Origin: Sphingomonas sp. UBA4766 | GTDB lineage: Bacteria; Pseudomonadota; Alphaproteobacteria; Sphingomonadales; Sphingomonadaceae | Assembly: GCA_002403415.1 (NCBI GenBank) | Contig: DHHS01000002.1 | Span: 1,101 to 13,605, forward strand | Length of the DNA: 12,505 nt | Direction: 5' to 3' | Shown here: positions 6,368 through 12,505 of the stretch, piece after piece | How the letters are laid out: every line of letters starts with the position of its first letter | Numbering within the stretch: position 1 is the first letter of the stretch | Made by a program: the position numbers and the translations under genes | Notes under the pieces: model-generated | Told to the model about the DNA's origin: nothing | The model's database searches: none | The model's input: the letters and a program-made list of their open reading frames with translations, nothing else

Positions 6368-6477
6368 AAGATCAGGCAAACACCGCCACAATACAAACCG
6401 AAACTGTGCCAACGAGCGACACGTAACCAAGCGTACGCGAAACCCAATAAGAAAGATTGGCGCTCGGCGCCTGTGAG

Positions 6478-6494
6478 ATGCTGCTTTGCAGCAT
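6478..6494. other. Hairpin, 7-bp perfect stem
   Basis: ATGCTGC, loop TTT, GCAGCAT. No T run follows on either strand, so it is not a typical intrinsic terminator. It is the tightest of the hairpins in this intergenic region. Confidence 0.5.
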
Positions 6495-6757
6495 TACAAC
6501 TTTGGTTTGGTCCGATTTGGACCGGGAATACCCTGTCATTGTCTCTACGTCCTCTCCTGCCTCGGGCGTGTTCGCCTCTGAGTTTTACGCCAACGAATAC
6601 ATTTATGTTTCAAAGTGACACGTATTGCTAGCCCCGATTGTAAAAAAAGTGAAAGAAACCTGAATCTCGGAGCTCAGGCGTGGCTTCTCGTCTGTGCCCA
6701 ATCCTCTATTTGTCGTCTAAACATTTCATATAGCTAACAAAGAGTCGCGTTAGATAA

Positions 6758-7078
6758 ATGTTAAGATTGGCTGCGCATAAGTCGATGGCAACCCGGGGCC
6801 GAGCCATGCGCGCGAAGCGAATTGATCCAGCAAACGTTCCCATCGCGAATAGGGCGCCACCATCGGCGTTCGGCCCGGGTGCCAGCGCCGTGGCCAGCGG
6901 GGGCGTGGTGGCAGACTGGCAGCGAGAAATCGAACTGCGTCTGGCCGCTTACCCGCCTATCGACCAATTGTCTCGTGGCGAAGTTTTGTTGCGTCAGGCA
7001 TCACGAGCGCTCGGCTGGAGTGCGCTCTTGTTCGGCTATGGTATCGGGGGGTTCGCGCTCGCGACCCGCCTTTTTTGA
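6758..7078 (+). CDS. Small putative membrane-anchored protein, unknown function
   Basis: Open frame of up to 106 codons; not recognised. ATG 6758, 6785 and 6806 are possible starts and none has a clear ribosome site; 6758 is inside an inverted repeat, so a later start may be more likely. The N-terminal third is basic and low-complexity. A short amphipathic stretch (DWQREIELRLAAYPPIDQLSRGE) precedes one hydrophobic segment at the very C-terminus (ALGWSALLFGYGIGGFALATRLF), so a tail-anchored topology is possible. Codon use and GC content of the second half look like neighbouring genes, and a terminator-like hairpin with six T overlaps its stop, both of which favour a real plus-strand gene. It stands alone between minus-strand genes. 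Confidence 0.5.
   Translation: MLRLAAHKSMATRGRAMRAKRIDPANVPIANRAPPSAFGPGASAVASGGVVADWQREIELRLAAYPPIDQLSRGEVLLRQASRALGWSALLFGYGIGGFALATRLF
7046..7076 (+). terminator. Terminator-like hairpin with T6 at the end of the small gene
   Basis: GGGGGGTTCGC (7046-7056), loop GCTC, GCGACCCGCC (7061-7070), then TTTTTT 7071-7076. The stem has a one-base bulge and one G-G mismatch but about nine pairs. It overlaps the last codons of the small open frame and points in the plus direction. Confidence 0.55.
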
Positions 7079-7090
7079 TCCAAGGCCGTT

Positions 7091-7114
7091 CGATGACGTG
7101 GTCCGGCGTCATCG
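7091..7114 (-). terminator. 8-bp hairpin overlapping the GT4 stop codon
   Basis: CGATGACG (7091-7098), 8-base loop, CGTCATCG (7107-7114), perfect stem that includes the TGA of the minus-strand glycosyltransferase (7111-7109). No T run follows on the minus strand, so it may act as an mRNA 3' end stabiliser or a Rho-assisted end. Confidence 0.4.
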
Positions 7115-8251
7115 ATGTGCCAGCACATCCTCCATGGCATTTTGAAGCTCGGCGCCCCATGCGCGCCAGTTGAGCATTGTGTCGTATCGGTTGCGAGCCG
7201 CGAGCGACATTTTCGCATATCGATCGGGTGCGCGCCATAGCGTCTCGATCGCATCGGCATATGCGCTGGCGCTCGCCGTGATCGGCTTGAGCAGGCCCGT
7301 TTCATCGTGCGCGACGACCGTCGGAACCCCGCCGGTGGCCGTCGAGACAACGGGGATTCCATATGCAGCCGCTTCGCAGAAAACCATGCCGAATGCTTCT
7401 TGTCGACTGGGCAGGAAAAAGATTGACGCCCGGTCATAGCATTGCTGCAGCAGCGCATAGTCATCCGGATTGGACTTGTCCAAACGGCCATGGACGTACA
7501 CTCCTTCGCATCCTCCGGCGGCGGCGGGAGTGCAGCCGATGATGTGCAATTCGGCGTCGGGTAAACGCTCACGTAGCTCGCGAAAGGCAGCGAGAACGAT
7601 GTCGCCGCCCTTGCGCTTCCAGTCATAGCCGACGAATAGCAGGTTCAGCGGCCCGCTGGCGGTTCGTTGCCTAAAAGGCGGATCGCCATCAAGATTAGCG
7701 CCAAACGGTACCACGCGCGTGCGTGCAAGTTCGACGTCATAGAGCGCCAGCGCTGAATCTGACGCCCAATGCGAGGCGAAGAGCACCATGCCAGTCTTAT
7801 CGAGGACGCGCTGATGATCTTCATGCCCTTCGCGCAAGACGCTTTGGCGGAAACGGCCGAATTTTTCATAATAGCCGACGATGGTCGCAAACAGCCCGTC
7901 GCTAACATGGATAACCGGGTAGCGGTTCGCGACGAAGGTCATTTTGTGCATCGCGCCAACGGCGATCACGATATCGGGCTTGATCTGCTCGAGCTGATGC
8001 GAAATGAGCACGGCATAGAGTCGGCCGAGCAGCCTTCGTTGCCGCACCGACATGCCATAGCGCTGGAGCGCGGCAAGCCGCTCGACAATCGTGTCGAGCC
8101 GAGGCGTATCAATAAGGTGAACGTCGCCAAAACGGCGTGTTACCTCACGATAGCTGAACCATGGCATCCCACTCCAGGACTCACGGCGAAGGGGTGTCGC
8201 AAGCGACAAATATGCTACTCGCAAACAGAACCTCTCGCTCTCGATTGGCAC
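7109..8251 (-). CDS. Glycosyltransferase family 4 (GT-B fold)
   Basis: Cytoplasmic retaining glycosyltransferase that should add one sugar to the lipid-linked repeat unit. 380 residues from GTG 8251, a normal length. The N-terminal half begins close to the first beta strand (LRVAYLSLATPLRRESWSG), and the C-terminal half has PLNLLFVGYDWKRKGG, the HGRL segment and the nucleotide-sugar site SRQEAFGMVFCEAAAYGIP with the EX7E pair E285/E293. The G-G-V-P loop follows. An internal TTG before RVAYLS is an alternative start; no strong ribosome site is visible. It is transcribed away from the neighbouring GT2 gene with only 43 bases between. Donor and acceptor are not deducible; mannosyl or glucosyl transfer is common in the family. 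Confidence 0.9.
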   Translation of the reverse strand: MPIESERFCLRVAYLSLATPLRRESWSGMPWFSYREVTRRFGDVHLIDTPRLDTIVERLAALQRYGMSVRQRRLLGRLYAVLISHQLEQIKPDIVIAVGAMHKMTFVANRYPVIHVSDGLFATIVGYYEKFGRFRQSVLREGHEDHQRVLDKTGMVLFASHWASDSALALYDVELARTRVVPFGANLDGDPPFRQRTASGPLNLLFVGYDWKRKGGDIVLAAFRELRERLPDAELHIIGCTPAAAGGCEGVYVHGRLDKSNPDDYALLQQCYDRASIFFLPSRQEAFGMVFCEAAAYGIPVVSTATGGVPTVVAHDETGLLKPITASASAYADAIETLWRAPDRYAKMSLAARNRYDTMLNWRAWGAELQNAMEDVLAHR

Positions 8252-8281
8252 CGATATGGACGATGCAATCGAATGCTAATA

Positions 8282-8294
8282 GTTAAGTATTAAC
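8282..8294. promoter_or_regulatory. 13-bp palindrome abutting the GT2 start codon
   Basis: GTTAA-GTA-TTAAC ends at the base before ATG 8295, inside the 43-bp gap between divergent glycosyltransferase genes. It is AT-rich in a GC-rich window and takes the place where a ribosome site would be. Possible operator; no protein can be named. Confidence 0.4.
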
Positions 8295-9317
8295 ATGCCA
8301 TTGGTAACGACGATCATTCCTGCCTTCAATGCATCTCGAACCATCGCTGAAACTATCGGTTCAGCTCTGGCGCAAACACATGCCGAGCACGAAATTGTTG
8401 TCGTCGATGATGGGTCAACCGACGCTACGCGAGCGATTGTTTCGGCCATTGCCCAACGCCACCCCAATATCTGCATCGTCGGGCAAGAAAATCGGGGGCT
8501 CGCCAGCGCGCGCAATGCCGGAATCGCAGCCGCCCGGGGTGATTACATCGCGCCGCTTGACGCCGATGATCTCTGGCATCCGGAAAAGCTTGCGCGCCAG
8601 CTGGCCGCAATCGACGCTCGGCCCAGCGCCGCGCTTGCCTATGGTTGGTTCCGCAATATCGATCCGCATAATCGCGTCTTGCCCGGATCGGGCGCGCCGG
8701 TTGCCGAGGGTTGGGTCTATCATCGCCATCTCGATCAGAATTTCATCTCCAATGGCAGTGCGCCGTTGGTGCGAACTGATGTTGCGCGCGAGATCGGCTA
8801 TGATCCAACGCTGAGCCGTGGTTGCGAGGATTACATGTTCCAGTTGCAGGTGGCGCGGCGCTATCAATTCGCCTGCGTGCGTGGCTGGCTGATGGGCTAT
8901 CGCCGCACGCCGGGTAGCATGTCGACCGGCGTGCTACGAATGATCGACGCGCATCTGCAAATGTATGCCCTGCTGCTGCCCGATGCTGACCCGGATGCAC
9001 GCGCAATCATTGCCCGACAGGTCGCGCGCTTGCAGGTCGAACGCGCGCGCAACCGTTGGCGCCGCGGCTTGCTGGGCGAAGGTGCGGATGCTCTGGGCCG
9101 TGCCATCGCCACCGATCCTGCCGCCGCAGCAGGCGCGATTGGGGCGCAGTTGCGGCTTGCGCTTGAGCGCGCGCGCAAAGGCATGTTCCCAAGTCCGGCA
9201 CGCCCGTTTTCTGACTATGCCCTTGATGAGCCCGATGGCACATGGTTCAGTGGTCGTTCACCGGCACGTGATGCTGCGCTTGCCGAGCTTGACGCGCGGA
9301 TCGGCCCCGTTGGTTAG
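8295..9317 (+). CDS. Glycosyltransferase family 2 (GT-A fold)
   Basis: Inverting glycosyltransferase of 340 residues, cytoplasmic. The N-terminal nucleotide-sugar domain is clear: TIIPAFNASRTI, VVVDDGSTD (D38, D39), ENRGLASARNAG, and the metal-binding LDADDLW (89-94). The middle part has RGCEDYMFQLQVARRY, the usual ED-x-(M/F) acceptor/base motif. The C-terminal 120 residues are alanine- and arginine-rich and not recognised as a second domain. ATG 8295 fits the start of the first beta strand, though upstream there is a palindrome and no Shine-Dalgarno sequence. It is alone on its strand, converging with another GT2 gene at 9366. Sugar specificity is unknown. Confidence 0.92.
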   Translation: MPLVTTIIPAFNASRTIAETIGSALAQTHAEHEIVVVDDGSTDATRAIVSAIAQRHPNICIVGQENRGLASARNAGIAAARGDYIAPLDADDLWHPEKLARQLAAIDARPSAALAYGWFRNIDPHNRVLPGSGAPVAEGWVYHRHLDQNFISNGSAPLVRTDVAREIGYDPTLSRGCEDYMFQLQVARRYQFACVRGWLMGYRRTPGSMSTGVLRMIDAHLQMYALLLPDADPDARAIIARQVARLQVERARNRWRRGLLGEGADALGRAIATDPAAAAGAIGAQLRLALERARKGMFPSPARPFSDYALDEPDGTWFSGRSPARDAALAELDARIGPVG

Positions 9318-9351
9318 AGTCGGTCCGAGCGGCTCGACGTGGTATCCGCAG

Positions 9352-9372
9352 CGGCCGACCGGCGGTCAGCCG
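9352..9372 (-). terminator. GC-rich hairpin overlapping the stop of the minus-strand GT2
   Basis: CGGCCGACC (9352-9360), loop GGC, GGTCAGCCG (9364-9372), nine positions with one C-A mismatch. It contains the TGA (9368-9366) of the minus-strand gene. No T run is present. Confidence 0.35.
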
Positions 9373-10286
9373 CGCATCCATGGCGGCAGGCCGCGCTGAT
9401 TGCGGATTCCGGCAACCCAGCCATCGGCCGCATAACCCATTTGTCGCCACGCCCCTTTGCGCGCGAACCGATAGAGCGTGAACAGCAACGTGGCCGCCGC
9501 GACGACTGGCAAGCGTCCGGGATAGCGGTCACGTGTTGCTAGCACCCGATTTCGGGTATCAAGGTAGATCGGCATTTTGGGCCGATCCCGCTCTCGATGC
9601 CCCATGCCGGTCGATGTGCCGACATCGTGCATCACGAGCGCGTTAGGCGCAAAGCCTAGCCGCGCGCCATTCTGGACGCCGCGCAGAAACCATTCAACCT
9701 CTTCGGCATAAAGGAAGTAATCGTCGCGCATCCGCCCGGCCTTGGCAATGAACGGGCGACCGACCAGCGCAGAGGCTCCCAGGATGTAATTCATCCGCGC
9801 CTCGACTGCTGCGCCGTCGATCGGTTCATCAAGACTGGTACCGTTGCCAATCGATACCGCGCGCGCAAGCCATGGCTGCCACGCGCCGCCAAGTCCCTGA
9901 ATCTTGCGATTCTCAAAATGCAGCACGCCGCCCACCGCGTCGCAATCGCCACGGACCAGCCGCGCTACCAATGCGGCCAGCGCGCCAGGGGACGGCTTCG
10001 TATCGGGGTTGAGAATCCACCAGGCGTCGGCATCGGCGCTATGGTCCATTGCGAGGTTCTGGCCAGCGGCAAAGCCCACATTGCCGGGCGCCTCGACCAA
10101 TCGCACCGGCTGGCCGCCCGGCAGAGCAGGGAGCGTCCGCGCTTGCAGGGCGGCAAAGGCGGCGCTCCCGCCATTTTCGACTATAACCACTTCGAAATTG
10201 GCGTGGGTGCTGATGCTCAACGCCTGTAAGCAGCGGGCAATGTCATCATGGTTGCGAAACGCAACGATCGTAACGGCGACCCGCAC
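9366..10286 (-). CDS. Glycosyltransferase family 2, rhamnosyltransferase-like
   Basis: GT-A-fold transferase of 306 residues. The frame stays open upstream to 10502, but those codons lie over the end of the preceding gene and look non-coding; GTG 10286, one base after that gene's TAA, puts the start exactly at the first strand (VRVAVTIVAFRN). Motifs: VVIVENGGS (33-41), PGNVGFAAGQN (67-77), the NPDT metal site (93-96), and a later DDYFLYAEEVEWFLR with the acidic base motif. The NPDT and YAEEVEW forms are typical of WbbL-type rhamnosyltransferases. It is co-transcribed with the GT2 gene upstream. Rhamnose as donor is an inference; no rhamnose synthesis gene is in the window. Confidence 0.9.
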   Translation of the reverse strand: MRVAVTIVAFRNHDDIARCLQALSISTHANFEVVIVENGGSAAFAALQARTLPALPGGQPVRLVEAPGNVGFAAGQNLAMDHSADADAWWILNPDTKPSPGALAALVARLVRGDCDAVGGVLHFENRKIQGLGGAWQPWLARAVSIGNGTSLDEPIDGAAVEARMNYILGASALVGRPFIAKAGRMRDDYFLYAEEVEWFLRGVQNGARLGFAPNALVMHDVGTSTGMGHRERDRPKMPIYLDTRNRVLATRDRYPGRLPVVAAATLLFTLYRFARKGAWRQMGYAADGWVAGIRNQRGLPPWMRG

Positions 10287-10287
10287 G

Positions 10288-11157
10288 TTAGCGCCGCAGG
10301 CCAAGGCCAAGCGCCAGCGCATCAGCGGCCCGCCACAAGCGGATTCGCGCCAGCATCGCGAGTGCTGCCACACGGGCCTTGCCATCGGGTAGGGCCGCAC
10401 TGGTAACGACGCGGGGCGCGTGGCCCACGATCGACGCCGGCAGCATTGCCGCGCGGGCGAGCCAGCGCAGCCGCCCATGACGGCGCGCGACCGCAAGGCC
10501 AAAGCCCTCGCTGTTCATCCGCGCCCATTTGCGTTTCAGCTCGACCCAGTCGGCGCGGGCGGGGTGGCTGACGATGGCGTGTTCGGCATAGCCCAGCCGG
10601 TATCCTGCCGCCCGCGCTCGGTGGCACCAGTCGACATCTTCGGACACCCCGGTGCGGAACGGGCCAACGGCGTCAAAAGTCGCCCGGCGGCAGAACAGGT
10701 TTGCAGTCACGCTGAATCCCTTGGTTTGGACATAGGCGCGGTTGTCGAAGGCGAAGACGCGCTCGAACGCTTCGGCGCCGGTCATTCTGCGCTCGTCTCC
10801 AACCGAGACGACCATGCGCCCGCCGACAACATCCGCCGTAGACAGCGCAGCAATACCGGCCTTCAGCCAATCGGGACCTGGCAAGCAGTCGCAGTCCGTA
10901 AATGCCAAAATCGCGCCGTGCGACGCCGCCACCCCAGCATTGCGCGCCGGGCCCGCCCCCTTTTCGGTCGCAATCACGATTCGCGCCCGACCAGCGACGG
11001 CGGCTGCCAGCGTGGCATCGTCAATCGGCGATGCATTGTCGGCCACAATCACCTCGAATCGCGCTGCGGGCACCGATTGCGCAGCGATCGCCGCCAAGCA
11101 GATATCAAGCCGCTTAAGGTCGTTAAAGTGCGGAATAATGACTGAAATGTCAGGCAT
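10288..11157 (-). CDS. Glycosyltransferase family 2
   Basis: GT-A-fold glycosyltransferase of 289 residues from ATG 11157. N-terminal motifs: SVIIPHFNDLKRL, VIVADNASP (36-44), KGAGPARNAGVAASHG (66-81), and the DxD metal site as TDCDCLPGPDW (D88, D90). SEDVDWCHRARAAGYRL holds the ED-x-x-W-type catalytic motif of the family. The C-terminal region (VELKRKWARMNSEG and the following alanine/arginine-rich part) is weakly amphipathic and might touch the membrane. It is the first gene of a two-gene minus-strand unit; the next start is one base beyond its stop. A GGAG that could serve as ribosome site is inside a small palindrome before the start. Confidence 0.9.
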   Translation of the reverse strand: MPDISVIIPHFNDLKRLDICLAAIAAQSVPAARFEVIVADNASPIDDATLAAAVAGRARIVIATEKGAGPARNAGVAASHGAILAFTDCDCLPGPDWLKAGIAALSTADVVGGRMVVSVGDERRMTGAEAFERVFAFDNRAYVQTKGFSVTANLFCRRATFDAVGPFRTGVSEDVDWCHRARAAGYRLGYAEHAIVSHPARADWVELKRKWARMNSEGFGLAVARRHGRLRWLARAAMLPASIVGHAPRVVTSAALPDGKARVAALAMLARIRLWRAADALALGLGLRR

Positions 11158-11160
11158 ATT

Positions 11161-11173
11161 CGGAGACGCTCCG
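11161..11173 (-). promoter_or_regulatory. Palindrome containing the likely ribosome site of the GT2 at 11157
   Basis: CGGAG-ACG-CTCCG, three bases upstream of the minus-strand ATG. Read on the minus strand it is CGGAG-CGT-CTCCG, so the GGAG that could bind the ribosome is held in a 5-bp stem. Could lower translation or be chance. Confidence 0.3.
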
Positions 11174-11257
11174 AGCGATGAGTGTTAGCCGATCGAAATC
11201 CTGGCGTGCCGCTCCGCCTATCAATAACTGCATCCAGGCACCAGCGCGTGGGTAAGG

Positions 11258-11293
11258 AAAATCGGTTAACTTGTGTCCAGACTGTCCGATTTT
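11258..11293. promoter_or_regulatory. 8-bp inverted repeat in the divergent promoter region
   Basis: AAAATCGG (11258-11265) and CCGATTTT (11286-11293), perfect arms 20 bases apart. It lies in the 256-bp gap between the divergent GT2 and dehydrogenase genes, where both promoters must be. Arm centres are 28 bp apart, not a whole number of helical turns from each other by a clean margin, so operator function is only a possibility. No convincing -35/-10 pair could be picked out. Confidence 0.3.
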
Positions 11294-11402
11294 ACTGCAC
11301 TTGCGAATAACCCGATGACAGCGGACGCGCGGGGCGTGTATGGCCATCCCTGCTTAGGCAATTGTCAACCGCATAGCGCGCAAGCGCGTTTGGCCGAACG
11401 AT

Positions 11403-11409
11403 AAAGGGG
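11403..11409 (+). promoter_or_regulatory. Ribosome binding site of the dehydrogenase
   Basis: AAAGGGG four bases before ATG 11414; purine-rich and the only candidate, it supports this start. Confidence 0.6.
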
Positions 11410-11413
11410 CAGT

Positions 11414-12505
11414 ATGAAAGTCGTTGTTTTCGGGTTGGGCTATGTCGGCTGCACCGCGATTGCATGCATCGGCTCGCAGGGCCACGACGTCATCGGCGTC
11501 GACGTGAATGAAAAGAAGGTGGCAACGATTGTCGCGGGCCAGTCGCCAATTCACGAACCCGGCATCGACGAACTAATTGCGGCGGCCCATGCCAGCGGCA
11601 AGCTTACGGCAACGGTTCAGGTCGGCTCGCATCTTGATCACGCCGATATCGCCATCGTCTGCGTTGGCACACCGAGCGGACCTGACGGTGCGCATAACAT
11701 GAGCTATATCGTTCAGGTCACACGCCAGATCGCCGCGGCGGTCCGGCGTGATCGCATCAAGACGCTGACTGTTGCCTATCGCTCGACGATGCGGCCGGGC
11801 ACCATCGACCAGATCATCGCGCCGATTTTCCGCGCAGCACTGGGGGATGATTTCGACCGGATGGTCGAACTGGTCTATAATCCCGAATTCCTGCGCGAGG
11901 CCACGGCGATTGAAGACTATTTCAACCCGCCCAAAATCGTGATCGGCACGATCGACGGCAAGCCGTCGGTGAATATGGATGCCCTCCATGCCGGCATCGA
12001 TGCGCCGGTTTTTCATGTCGGCATCCGCGAGGCCGAGATCACCAAATTCTTCGACAATAGTTGGCACGCGGTAAAGGTCGCGTTCGCCAACGAAATGGGC
12101 CGCGTGTGCGAATTGCTCAACATTTCGGCGGCCACCGTGAACGAGATTTTCGTGTCCGATACCAAGCTTAACGTCTCCGCCTATTACCTGCGGCCCGGCG
12201 GCGCTTTTGGTGGATCATGCCTGCCGAAGGACGTTCGCGCGCTGCAACATATTGCCGCCGATGTTGGCGCGAACACGCACCTAGTCGATTCATTGATGCG
12301 TACGAACGAAGCGCACAAGCATCACCAGTTCATGATGGTTTCCAAGCACTTGCAGCCCGAATCGACGGTGCTGCTGGTTGGGCTGGCGTTCAAGGCCGAC
12401 ACCGACGATTTGCGCGAGAGTCCCGCAGTCGACATGGCCCGCAAGCTGCTTGATGCGGGGCACAAGCTCCACATCTACGATCCGGGCCTTTCGCCCGATG
12501 CGCTG
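11414..12505 (+). CDS. algD: GDP-mannose 6-dehydrogenase-like nucleotide-sugar dehydrogenase (3' partial)
   Basis: NAD-dependent enzyme oxidising C6 of a nucleotide sugar in two steps to the uronic acid; in the AlgD group GDP-mannose becomes GDP-mannuronate. 364 of an expected 430-odd residues are visible. The Rossmann motif is FGLGYVG (GxGxxG at 7-12) with D30 at the end of strand two. CVGTPS, NPEFLREATAIEDY, the NSWHAVKVAFANEMG helix and GGAFGGSCLPKDVRAL with catalytic C269 follow; GTDDLRES-like ADTDDLRESP begins the C-terminal domain. The SCLPKDVRAL and WHAxKVxFANE wording matches AlgD more than UDP-glucose dehydrogenases, which usually have SCFPKD. Substrate remains inferred. It is divergent from the GT2 pair and starts a new unit that leaves the window. 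Confidence 0.85.
   Translation, partial: MKVVVFGLGYVGCTAIACIGSQGHDVIGVDVNEKKVATIVAGQSPIHEPGIDELIAAAHASGKLTATVQVGSHLDHADIAIVCVGTPSGPDGAHNMSYIVQVTRQIAAAVRRDRIKTLTVAYRSTMRPGTIDQIIAPIFRAALGDDFDRMVELVYNPEFLREATAIEDYFNPPKIVIGTIDGKPSVNMDALHAGIDAPVFHVGIREAEITKFFDNSWHAVKVAFANEMGRVCELLNISAATVNEIFVSDTKLNVSAYYLRPGGAFGGSCLPKDVRALQHIAADVGANTHLVDSLMRTNEAHKHHQFMMVSKHLQPESTVLLVGLAFKADTDDLRESPAVDMARKLLDAGHKLHIYDPGLSPDAL

Larger units (their letters stand above)
5966..6757. other. Intergenic region without a convincing gene; hairpin-rich
   Basis: Between divergent transcription units. Short open frames here have no recognisable domain and atypical composition. Perfect or near-perfect hairpins are seen at 6276-6300 (two alternative pairings), 6322-6337 (GGCCC/GGGCC), 6348-6367 (8-bp stem with one G-T), 6478-6494 (ATGCTGC-TTT-GCAGCAT) and 6509-6523 (GGTCC/GGACC). 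The right part, 6600-6757, is AT-richer than the surroundings, as expected of promoters. It could hold the promoter of the priming transferase, an untranslated leader or a small RNA; none can be assigned. Confidence 0.6.

Noticed and set aside
6172..6631. Two open frames in the intergenic region (6172-6369, 6350-6631)
   Set aside because: No domains, no ribosome sites, irregular composition; they overlap hairpins and look non-coding.
9366..10502. Longer version of the minus-strand GT2 starting at 10502
   Set aside because: The extra 72 codons overlap the preceding gene and read as out-of-frame arginine/cysteine-rich sequence; GTG 10286 fits the fold start.
1..12505. CRISPR arrays, tRNA or rRNA genes, phage or conjugation genes
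   Set aside because: No regularly spaced repeats, no tRNA-like cloverleaf or rRNA sequence, and no integrase or relaxase motifs were seen.

Overview
The window is a GC-rich stretch that reads as part of an exopolysaccharide or capsule locus of an alphaproteobacterium, most likely a sphingomonad. That placement is inferred from three things: base composition, the pairing of a PrsE/HlyD-type secretion adaptor with polysaccharide genes (as in sphingan and rhizobial loci), and GumD/SpsB-like and AlgD-like enzymes. It was not checked against a database.

Layout. Bases 1-1136 hold most of a type I secretion membrane-fusion protein whose N-terminus lies outside the window. Bases 1248-2136 are a multi-pass membrane protein cut off by an 848-bp IS5-family element (2137-2984, TA on both sides). 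To its right (2986-3399) is the C-terminal half of an unrelated gene, an APH-like small-molecule kinase. Two complete genes follow, a BcbF/EcbF-type HAD phosphatase and a sugar-nucleotidyltransferase-like enzyme, linked by ATGA overlaps and closed by a terminator. On the minus strand at 4562-5965 is the priming polyprenyl-phosphate sugar-phosphate transferase, broken by one in-frame TGA. About 790 bases without a convincing gene follow, rich in hairpins, then a small putative membrane-anchored protein. The rest is four glycosyltransferases (one GT4, three GT2) on alternating strands, and an AlgD-like nucleotide-sugar dehydrogenase that runs off the right edge.

How the genes would work together. 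The dehydrogenase would supply a uronic acid donor. The priming transferase would load the first sugar phosphate on undecaprenyl phosphate. The GT2/GT4 enzymes would extend the repeat unit. The kinase/phosphatase/nucleotidyltransferase cassette would make an activated, probably phosphate-linked substituent. The secretion adaptor would export a protein, in rhizobia a glycanase that trims the polymer.

The locus looks damaged. Two genes are truncated at the IS, probably by an IS-mediated deletion, and the priming enzyme has a nonsense codon. The most interesting points are the hybrid junction at the IS, the kinase/HAD/nucleotidyltransferase cassette with unknown product, the nonsense codon, and hairpins that overlap the minus-strand stop codon at all three convergent junctions.
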